Assembly (NCBI GenBank): GCA_947480335.1
Contig: CANKCB010000018.1
Location: forward strand, 1 to 45,073
DNA from: Gammaproteobacteria bacterium
GTDB lineage: Bacteria; Pseudomonadota; Gammaproteobacteria; Eutrophobiales; Eutrophobiaceae
Reading direction: 5' to 3'
Length of the DNA: 45,073 nt
The notes under the pieces are model-generated. The model was not told the DNA's origin. It did not search any database and was given only the letters and a program-made list of their open reading frames with translations. The translations under genes were made by a program, and so were the position numbers. Of the stretch, positions 9,089 to 14,689 are shown piece after piece. Every line of letters begins with the position of its first letter. The stretch's first letter is position 1.

Positions 9089-9943
9089 TCAAAACACTTC
9101 CGTACGCATCGGAGCCAGTACACAATTGGCGATATCATTAGCGCGAGTGCCTTCTGCCAACAATATCGGCAATGTCGGCACATCGGTGTCCCATTCAATC
9201 ATGACCGGCAAGCGTCTTGCTGCCCGTTGCAGCACGTGCTCGTGTAGTGCCCACACATCTTCTTTCACGACGGAACCATGATCATCAATCCGGATTTCCA
9301 TTCCGTCTACTTGTTGCACACTGTGACCGGCCAGATGGATCTCACCCACGGCTGCCAGTGGCACACCTTTAATATAATAATGTGGATCCAGACCAAGATT
9401 GGTACAGGAAACATAGATATTATTTACATCCAGCAATAAACCACAGCCGGTCCGGCGTGTCAGTTCGGTCAGAAATTCCGGTTCCGACAGCGTACTGTTA
9501 TTGAAATCAAGATAGCTGGAAGGATTTTCAATCAGTATGTTTCTGCCTAGCGCTTCCTGTACACGCTGGATATTGTCGCTCACAATCGCCAGACTTTCCT
9601 CGTGATACGGCAACGGCAACAGATCATTCAGAAACACATTATTATAGTGACTCCAGGCCAGATGCTCGGACACCTGTGCCGGTTGATAGCGTTTGACCAG
9701 TTCGACCAGCGCCTGCAGATGTTGCTTGTCTATGCCATGCGCCGATCCCAGTGACATGCCTACACCGTGCATCGACAAGGGATAGTGTTCACAAATAGCG
9801 TGCAGATAGTGGTGCGGTGGCCCACCGTTACCCATAAAATTTTCAGGATGGATTTCAAACCAGCCAGTGGCAGGCAGCTTATCCAGTATCTGCCGATAAT
9901 GTACTGGTTTCAGGCTGATACCCGATGTGGCTGGCAAGGACAT
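9089..9943 (-). CDS. bufB: DUF692/MNIO multinuclear iron oxidase that modifies the bufferin precursor
   Basis: About 284 residues from ATG 9943 (9952 is an alternative). It shows the run of DUF692 metal-ligand motifs in order: HPENFMGNGG, 'SMHGVGMSLGSAHG', SEHLAWS, ENPSSYL, LLLDVNNIYVSC, GEIHLAGHS and DDHGSVV. MNIO enzymes use an iron cluster and oxygen to convert peptide cysteines. In bufferins, cysteines become thiooxazole-type heterocycles that bind copper (established for the family, from memory). It lies about 107 bases after bufA, separated by a strong stem-loop, and is tightly coupled to bufC. Confidence 0.92.
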   Translation of the reverse strand: MSLPATSGISLKPVHYRQILDKLPATGWFEIHPENFMGNGGPPHHYLHAICEHYPLSMHGVGMSLGSAHGIDKQHLQALVELVKRYQPAQVSEHLAWSHYNNVFLNDLLPLPYHEESLAIVSDNIQRVQEALGRNILIENPSSYLDFNNSTLSEPEFLTELTRRTGCGLLLDVNNIYVSCTNLGLDPHYYIKGVPLAAVGEIHLAGHSVQQVDGMEIRIDDHGSVVKEDVWALHEHVLQRAARRLPVMIEWDTDVPTLPILLAEGTRANDIANCVLAPMRTEVF

Positions 9944-9980
9944 AATGAACATCAGGTTGGCAGAGGCTAGATCTGTCAGT

Positions 9981-10008
9981 GCTGGCCGGCACAACAGTGC
10001 CGACCAGC
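9981..10008 (-). other. intercistronic stem-loop between bufA and bufB
   Basis: A 12-base-pair stem with a 4-base loop (GCTGGTCGGCAC / GTGCCGGCCAGC on the transcribed strand, one G-U pair). It lies in the gap between the precursor and enzyme genes and has no following U run, so it is not a standard terminator. A role in mRNA 3' protection or in lowering enzyme expression relative to precursor is inferred. Confidence 0.6.
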
Positions 10009-10050
10009 CCGGATTAAAACAGGATCATTCCTGTCGCAGAGTTGACAGGC

Positions 10051-10326
10051 TTATTTCTTTGCTTCAATCGCTGCCAGACTGCCACCGACCAGTTTTTCGC
10101 AGGTGCCGGCCAGAACGAACGTCCAGGCATCGCCTTGAGCATCTGTTTTGCTGGTGCCAGCACAGGTGGTGCCCGGTCCACTTGCGCAATCATTCTTGCC
10201 AGCCTTGGCCACACCATAACATTTTTCAGTGGCAGCCTTGTCCTGGGCTGCAGCACCGTTGGCGACCAGCAATATCGCTGCGGCCAATGCACCGGTGACG
10301 GCCATCGATTTGTTCAGATTCTTCAT
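10051..10326 (-). CDS. bufA: BufA1-family bufferin precursor peptide (DUF2282)
   Basis: 91 residues. A Sec signal peptide spans residues 1-28 (hydrophobic core [12 protein letters not shown], cleavage after AAAQ). The mature part has four cysteines at 36, 47, 55 and 76 in the DUF2282 pattern: [23 protein letters not shown] and [12 protein letters not shown]. This is the precursor of a periplasmic copper-binding ribosomal peptide. It is first in the bufABCD order and is preceded by GAGGATTG as Shine-Dalgarno. Copper or oxidant-responsive control is known for some relatives; no regulator gene is adjacent here. Confidence 0.93.
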   Translation of the reverse strand: MKNLNKSMAVTGALAAAILLVANGAAAQDKAATEKCYGVAKAGKNDCASGPGTTCAGTSKTDAQGDAWTFVLAGTCEKLVGGSLAAIEAKK

Positions 10327-10380
10327 ACATTCAATCCTCAGTTGGTTTAGTTAGTCATCAGATTACTTGATGTAAGCCTT

Positions 10381-10475
10381 GGTCGTAACAACAACCTCCC
10401 ATGTTACACCCCCTATTATAATCCTGTTTCAACAGAAATATGACAGGCATATTTGAGCTGCCAATGACAGGCATA
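10381..10475 (-). promoter_or_regulatory. candidate bufA promoter with tandem 12-base direct repeats
   Basis: On the minus strand a perfect TATAAT lies at 10415-10420, with no good -35 hexamer. Two direct copies of ATGACAGGCATA (plus-strand sense) lie at 10440-10451 and 10464-10475, 24 bases apart. The nearer copy covers the -35 position, as expected for an activator-dependent promoter. A second possibility is an ECF-type promoter: GTAAC (10407-10403), a 17-base spacer and CGA (10385-10383), reminiscent of the Caulobacter SigF sites that drive bufferin operons. The two are alternatives; neither is proven. Confidence 0.42.
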
Positions 10476-10496
10476 AACAGGAGGTCTGTCCGGGAT

Positions 10497-11306
10497 TTAC
10501 CGGGAAAATGGCATGATCAGCATGCCAGAGAGCCGGTTTACCTGTTCCGGGCTACGTAAGTTCGGCAGCCCGATTGTCATCATTTCATGACCGGCTAATG
10601 GCTTTGCCTTATACGTACCGAACAGATGATCCCAACAAGACAAATTGAATCCAAAATTGCTATTGGTCTCATCGCGTTCAATTGAATGGTGTACCCGATG
10701 CATGTCCGGCGTCACCACCAGCTTACGCAACATACGATCGACATCAACAGGCATTCGCACATTACTATGATTGAACAAGGCGCCGGCATTCAGTAAGACT
10801 TCAAAAATCACGACAGCAATCACCGGTGGCCCGAGTAATAAAATGGCGACAAACTTGATAAACATCGACAGCAGGATTTCAAGTGGATGAAAACGAATTC
10901 CGGTGCTCACGTCATAATCCAGATCAGCATGATGAACCCGATGTATACGCCATAACACTGGCACGGCGTGCACCAGCACATGCTGGGCATAAATGATCAG
11001 ATCCAGTAGCAACACACTAAACATAACAGTCGGAAGCAACCGCAAGTCGAACCGGTTAAACAAGCCCCAGCCCAGTTGTGAAACTGTCAGGGCAAACCCA
11101 GCGGCAGCGGCAGGAAACAGAATCCGTATGAGCACAGTGTTAATCAGGACTATACCCAGATTGGAAGGCCAACGCTGCAACAACGGCAAGGTAGTCAGGC
11201 GACGCGGAGCCAGTGTTTCGAGTATGGCCATTAAAATAAACACCCCAGCAAAACTAACTGACCGTATGGTTACTTCATTTGCCAGTATCCAGTCAGACCA
11301 AGTCAT
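10497..11306 (-). CDS. sterol desaturase / fatty acid hydroxylase family membrane protein
   Basis: 269 residues with several membrane helices and the di-iron histidine clusters of the family: HVLVH, 'WRIHRVHHADLDYD', FHPLE and a late 'DMHRVHHSIERDETNSNFG'. Family members hydroxylate or desaturate lipids at the membrane; the substrate cannot be read here. It is upstream of the bufferin operon on the same strand with a 170-base gap that carries a promoter candidate, so it is probably a separate unit. The start at 11306 gives a normal family length. Confidence 0.85.
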   Translation of the reverse strand: MTWSDWILANEVTIRSVSFAGVFILMAILETLAPRRLTTLPLLQRWPSNLGIVLINTVLIRILFPAAAAGFALTVSQLGWGLFNRFDLRLLPTVMFSVLLLDLIIYAQHVLVHAVPVLWRIHRVHHADLDYDVSTGIRFHPLEILLSMFIKFVAILLLGPPVIAVVIFEVLLNAGALFNHSNVRMPVDVDRMLRKLVVTPDMHRVHHSIERDETNSNFGFNLSCWDHLFGTYKAKPLAGHEMMTIGLPNLRSPEQVNRLSGMLIMPFSR

Positions 11307-11455
11307 TGCATCCCTGCCCTTTATCAGGATTACGAAACTGTGACATAAGTGACAATTTGATTAATACAGTCATGTTCATCGCAGCGTGGGTATTATTCAA
11401 CTATATCATTACATTGATCTTTATCACATGTAGCCAAAATGATCAGTGAAACTGA

Positions 11456-11483
11456 TTGTATAACGCTATTAGTAGCCTATAAT
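11456..11483 (+). promoter_or_regulatory. sigma70-type promoter of the riboswitch-rhodanese transcript
   Basis: TTGTAT at 11456-11461 and a perfect TATAAT at 11478-11483 with a 16-base spacer. Predicted transcription starts near 11490, directly in front of the first base of the SAM-II aptamer. This tight fit supports both calls. Confidence 0.7.
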
Positions 11484-11491
11484 ACCTCGCA

Positions 11492-11544
11492 AGCGCTGAT
11501 TTGATCTCAGATTGCAGGCGCTAAATAAAAGTAGCTAAAGAGAG
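11492..11544 (+). ncRNA. SAM-II (SAM-alpha) riboswitch aptamer
   Basis: The stretch reproduces the SAM-II consensus in order: P1 strand AGCGC (11492-11496), the conserved TGATTTGA, then ATTGCA, the P1 return strand GCGCT (11518-11522), an A-rich linker AAATAAAAG, and the 3' pseudoknot strand GTAGCTAAAGAG. P1 is a perfect five-base-pair helix. SAM-II is a compact H-type pseudoknot that binds S-adenosylmethionine, best known upstream of methionine genes in alphaproteobacteria. There the 3' strand usually overlaps the Shine-Dalgarno. Here it does not: the next start codon is about 165 bases away and a terminator intervenes, which suggests transcriptional control. Confidence 0.86.
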
Positions 11545-11547
11545 TGG

Positions 11548-11593
11548 GCCTGTTCGAGCGTCTAGTATATTACGAGGCTGAACAGGTTTTTTT
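11548..11593 (+). terminator. intrinsic terminator after the SAM-II aptamer (attenuator)
   Basis: Stem CCTGTTC / GAACAGG (11549-11555 with 11580-11586), extended inward by AGCGTC/GAGGCT with one mismatch and followed by seven T's (11587-11593). It lies four bases beyond the aptamer and before the rhodanese gene. It would end transcription unless an alternative fold forms, so it is the likely expression platform. Confidence 0.8.
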
Positions 11594-11709
11594 GTGCCCG
11601 CGATATACTCCTGATATCTCCCGCTTCATCCTGTCGTATCCATAAAAAATAATTTACTTACTGCTGACAGGCGCACAAAATAAGTGTGCATTCATCAGGA
11701 GAATTCATC
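11594..11709 (+). other. leader between attenuator and rhodanese gene
   Basis: AT-rich leader without a convincing reading frame. A small hairpin GCACA/TGTGC (11673-11689) lies just ahead of the AGGAG Shine-Dalgarno at 11697-11701. The remainder of the gene-free stretch to the left (11307-11455) holds no recognisable feature. Confidence 0.4.
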
Positions 11710-12051
11710 ATGGCAAAACAATCTATTTTTTCCGGACTGCTCGCGGCACTGTTAATGATTTTTACCCTGCACACTCCGGCAGCTGAACCGACAGATAAAA
11801 TCTGGATCGATGTGCGCACAGCGGAAGAAAATCAGGAATCGTCGATACCGGGTCACCCGAACATTCTGTACACCGACATCGCTGATAAGATTTCTACGGT
11901 TACCACAGACAAGAATGCCCCAATCTATCTCTATTGCCGAACGGGCAGACGCTCTGGCATTGCCAAGGAAACGCTGGAACAACTCGGCTACACCAACGTG
12001 ACCAATGCCGGTGGAATTGATCAGGTCAGAGAACAATTACATAAACCGTAG
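11710..12051 (+). CDS. periplasmic rhodanese-domain sulfurtransferase (PspE-like)
   Basis: 113 residues from ATG 11710, chosen because AGGAG lies eight bases upstream; an earlier in-frame start at 11686 has no ribosome binding site. A signal peptide covers residues 1-25 (hydrophobic LLAALLMIFTL, ending PAAEP). The rhodanese domain follows: IWIDVRTAEE, the active loop 'IYLYCRTGRRS' with catalytic Cys76, and GYTNVTNAGGIDQV. Small periplasmic rhodaneses move sulfane sulfur, for example to thiols or cyanide. It is the only gene behind the SAM-II riboswitch, an unusual partner for that aptamer. It is followed by a convergent gene. Confidence 0.9.
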   Translation: MAKQSIFSGLLAALLMIFTLHTPAAEPTDKIWIDVRTAEENQESSIPGHPNILYTDIADKISTVTTDKNAPIYLYCRTGRRSGIAKETLEQLGYTNVTNAGGIDQVREQLHKP

Positions 12052-12071
12052 TATTACTGACAACGCTTTGC

Positions 12072-12665
12072 CTACTCAATGACCGGCTTGTCTCCATTCG
12101 GCTGTAACTCAACCAGTCTTTTCTGATAGCCCTCGGCATCACCGTAATCCACAAAAGTATGATAGCGGGAATGTCTGTCCACTACCCTGCTTGCATGCTT
12201 GATTGGACACCAGAACTGCTCGGTACGTGCGGCAACTTCGCGTGTATAGGCCAGCAAACCATTCGCATAACTGCAATATATACAATGCATGCGTTCAAAG
12301 AAGTTAAGGTAATGCAAATGATGACGATCGATGATGATGTAATTTCGACGTTTGACCTTGTTAATCCGGTATAGGGGAAAACAAATTGCCTGGTAAATCG
12401 TGATGCACATATCCAGAAAAGCCAATGGTATGACCATGCCGTATATGAATGGTACTGACAGCATAATTCTGGGACGACTATCCAGCATCCAACGCACCAC
12501 GCTCTGCCTGAACTGTTTCTGGGCATCCTCAATATCTTTTCTGAAACGAATTTTTCCGTCATTCAGACGATGGATCACCTCTTCCTGACTGTTTCGCAAG
12601 CTATCCTCAATCTGGTCTTCCAGCGCGTTAATCTGAGCGAGTAATTCCCTGATTTTGTCATTCAT
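12072..12665 (-). CDS. conserved coiled-coil membrane protein with CxxC motif, function unknown
   Basis: About 197 residues from ATG 12665 (MNDKIRELLAQ). Residues 1-55 are heptad-like and charged, predicted coiled coil. A hydrophobic stretch around residues 68-100 (IMLSVPFIYGMVIPLAFLD and following) is likely a membrane hairpin. The C-terminal half is soluble and rich in His, Tyr and Cys: RHHLHYLNFFERMHCIYCSY, then 'EQFWCPIKHA'. The CxxC plus third Cys and clustered histidines suggest a metal site, but this is inference. I do not recognise a named function. It is convergent with the rhodanese gene and its 5' end faces the TetR gene, so the two may share a promoter region. Confidence 0.75.
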   Translation of the reverse strand: MNDKIRELLAQINALEDQIEDSLRNSQEEVIHRLNDGKIRFRKDIEDAQKQFRQSVVRWMLDSRPRIMLSVPFIYGMVIPLAFLDMCITIYQAICFPLYRINKVKRRNYIIIDRHHLHYLNFFERMHCIYCSYANGLLAYTREVAARTEQFWCPIKHASRVVDRHSRYHTFVDYGDAEGYQKRLVELQPNGDKPVIE

Positions 12666-12748
12666 CTTTATCAGCCTGTCGTGAAGGCAATCCTGCCGGT
12701 GCAAGCCAGTATATGCCACAAAACCTGAAACCCATGTACTAATATTAA

Positions 12749-12763
12749 ACTATACCGTATAGT
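12749..12763 (+). promoter_or_regulatory. palindromic operator in front of the TetR gene
   Basis: ACTATACCGTATAGT is a perfect inverted repeat of seven bases around one central base. It ends six bases before the start codon of the TetR regulator and lies between divergent genes. TetR-family repressors of efflux operons bind such palindromes, so autoregulation is likely. No second copy was seen before the adaptor gene at 13509. Confidence 0.7.
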
Positions 12764-12769
12764 ATATTA

Positions 12770-13435
12770 ATGCAGCAGAATGTGATCAAAACCAAGGGCA
12801 GACCCAAGGATCCTGAAAAGCGTGCCACCATTATGGAAGCGGCTGGCAAATTGTTTCTGGAACAGGGTTATGAGGGCACCAGTCTGGATGCGATTGCCGC
12901 TCGCGCCGGCGTTTCCAAACTGACGGTATACAGCCATTTTAATGACAAGGCAGGATTGTTTACCTGCCTGGTTACCTGCAAGTGCAAGGAATATGCAACA
13001 GGCAATAGCCTGGACGAATTACAACAATTGCCTACCGAACTGGCACTGACTAGACTGGCAGACAATTACATGAAACTGATTCTGAATCCGGATGTGCTGG
13101 CATTTCACCGTCTGATGATTACCGATGCCGGTGATAATCGTGAATTAACTGCTTTGTTTTATGACAGTGGACCCAAGGTTGCCATTGAAGACCTTGCCGG
13201 ATTCCTGGCGGAGTTCACCCGTGTTGGCAAACTACGTATTGAAGATTGCTGGCGTGCCGCTGACCACTTTTTATCGATGCTACGCGGCTATATTTACTGG
13301 CGCGCGCTGCTGAATATCGAGACACAACCCAAACCGCTGCAATTACGTAAACACCTTAATGACTGCGTAGCAGTGTTCATGCGCGCATACGCTACAGAGA
13401 ATGACAATGCAGGCAAGAACAAACGATTGTCATAA
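12770..13435 (+). CDS. TetR/AcrR-family transcriptional regulator of the adjacent RND pump
   Basis: 221 residues. A basic N-terminus (KTKGRPKDPEKRATIMEAAG) leads into the TetR helix-turn-helix at about residues 38-62, with TSLDAIAARAGVSKLTVYSH. The C-terminal ligand domain resembles AefR-like regulators. It is followed on the same strand by an RND adaptor and pump gene, the usual repressor-pump arrangement. A perfect palindrome directly upstream is its probable operator. No clear Shine-Dalgarno is visible because the operator occupies that region, and translation may be weak. The inducing ligand is unknown. Confidence 0.9.
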   Translation: MQQNVIKTKGRPKDPEKRATIMEAAGKLFLEQGYEGTSLDAIAARAGVSKLTVYSHFNDKAGLFTCLVTCKCKEYATGNSLDELQQLPTELALTRLADNYMKLILNPDVLAFHRLMITDAGDNRELTALFYDSGPKVAIEDLAGFLAEFTRVGKLRIEDCWRAADHFLSMLRGYIYWRALLNIETQPKPLQLRKHLNDCVAVFMRAYATENDNAGKNKRLS

Positions 13436-13508
13436 ATCTGCTTAATAATAACAAATAACTGAAATCAACTGTCCGGACGGGCAGTAGAGTAAAAAGGAGA
13501 AGAGGCAC

Positions 13509-14651
13509 ATGTTCAAGAAACTACGTTGGGCGATTGTTGGAACCATGCTGGCACTGCCGGTCATTGCCGGACTGGTCGGGATTAAAATCCTGCAATTCAA
13601 GACCATGGGGGATGCGTTTGCACAAATGGTAATGCCACCCCAACCGGTCAACTCTGCTGAGGTGATTAAACAGGAATCCTTCGCTTCCATCTCTTCGGTT
13701 GGTACGGTCGAGGCCGTACACAGCTCCATAATCACCACCGAGGCGGCAGGCGTTGTACGGGATATCAAGTTCACCTCCGGAACGTTGGTTAAAGCCGGTG
13801 ACATTCTGTTGCAACAGGATATTGTGGTTGAACAGGCACAATTACGGTCTGCTGAAGCCGCCGCCGAGCTGGCTCGAATATCCTACACACGGTCCAAGGA
13901 TCTGGTGGCAAAAAAGACTGTGTCACAAGCTGAACTGGATTCGGCCAATGCCCGAATGAAAGAGGCCGAAGCACAGGTTGAGTATCTGGAAGCAATCATT
14001 GCCAGAAAAACCTTACGGGCACCTTTTGATGGCAAGCTGGGTATACGTAATATCAGTGCCGGTCAATATCTGGATCAGGGTGCCAAGGTAGTCTCGCTCT
14101 ATTCACTGGATCCGGTATATGTGGAGTTTTCGTTGCCACAACAGGATCTGGGAATCCTGGCGGAAGGTCTGAAAATCACGGTCACGACCGATGCCTATCC
14201 TGGCGAACAATTTGAAGGCACGATCACAGCGATCAACCCTGACGTGGATCCGGCAACCCGGAATATTCGTATCCAGGCCACCTTGAACAATGCGGACAAT
14301 CGCCTGCGACCGGGTATGTATGTGACGGTTGAGTTGATTGAGTCAAAAGCACAAGCACTGTTGTTTATTCCTTCAACCTCCGTTATCCATGCCGCACACG
14401 GCGACTCGGTATTTATACTCGAAGAAAGCGCTACGGCCGCCGCTGATGGCAGCAAGCCACTGGTTATTAAACCCAAGCCAATCAAGCTGGGCGTTCGGAA
14501 AGGTGATTATGTGGCTGTGGTGGAAGGTCTGAGTGAAGGTGAAAAAATTGTTTCTACCGGTGTTTTCAAGTTGCAACCCGGAACCCATGTAGTCATTGAT
14601 AACTCGCTGGCCCCGGATTTTTCGTTTACACCGACACCGGACAATACCTGA
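13509..14651 (+). CDS. RND efflux periplasmic adaptor subunit (membrane fusion protein)
   Basis: 380 residues. The N-terminal hydrophobic segment (residues 7-27) acts as signal or anchor. A barrel-sandwich/lipoyl domain follows, with EAAGVVRDIKFTSGTLVKAG, an alpha-hairpin rich in Ala/Glu (about residues 100-160), then 'LRAPFDGKLGIRNISAGQYL' and the beta-barrel with NPDVDPATRNIRIQATL. These are hallmarks of HlyD/AcrA-type adaptors. AAAAGGAG precedes the ATG. The pump gene follows after 38 bases. No outer membrane channel gene is nearby, so a TolC-like protein elsewhere must complete the exporter. Confidence 0.93.
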   Translation: MFKKLRWAIVGTMLALPVIAGLVGIKILQFKTMGDAFAQMVMPPQPVNSAEVIKQESFASISSVGTVEAVHSSIITTEAAGVVRDIKFTSGTLVKAGDILLQQDIVVEQAQLRSAEAAAELARISYTRSKDLVAKKTVSQAELDSANARMKEAEAQVEYLEAIIARKTLRAPFDGKLGIRNISAGQYLDQGAKVVSLYSLDPVYVEFSLPQQDLGILAEGLKITVTTDAYPGEQFEGTITAINPDVDPATRNIRIQATLNNADNRLRPGMYVTVELIESKAQALLFIPSTSVIHAAHGDSVFILEESATAAADGSKPLVIKPKPIKLGVRKGDYVAVVEGLSEGEKIVSTGVFKLQPGTHVVIDNSLAPDFSFTPTPDNT

Positions 14652-14689
14652 TTGAAATTAACTCACACAGATAAAGTGAAGACTGCCCT

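Noticed and set aside
11543-11643. A GTG-started small frame just after the SAM-II aptamer that could be a leader peptide
   Set aside because: The purine run touches the GTG with no spacing, and the frame runs through the terminator hairpin; the attenuator explanation is better.
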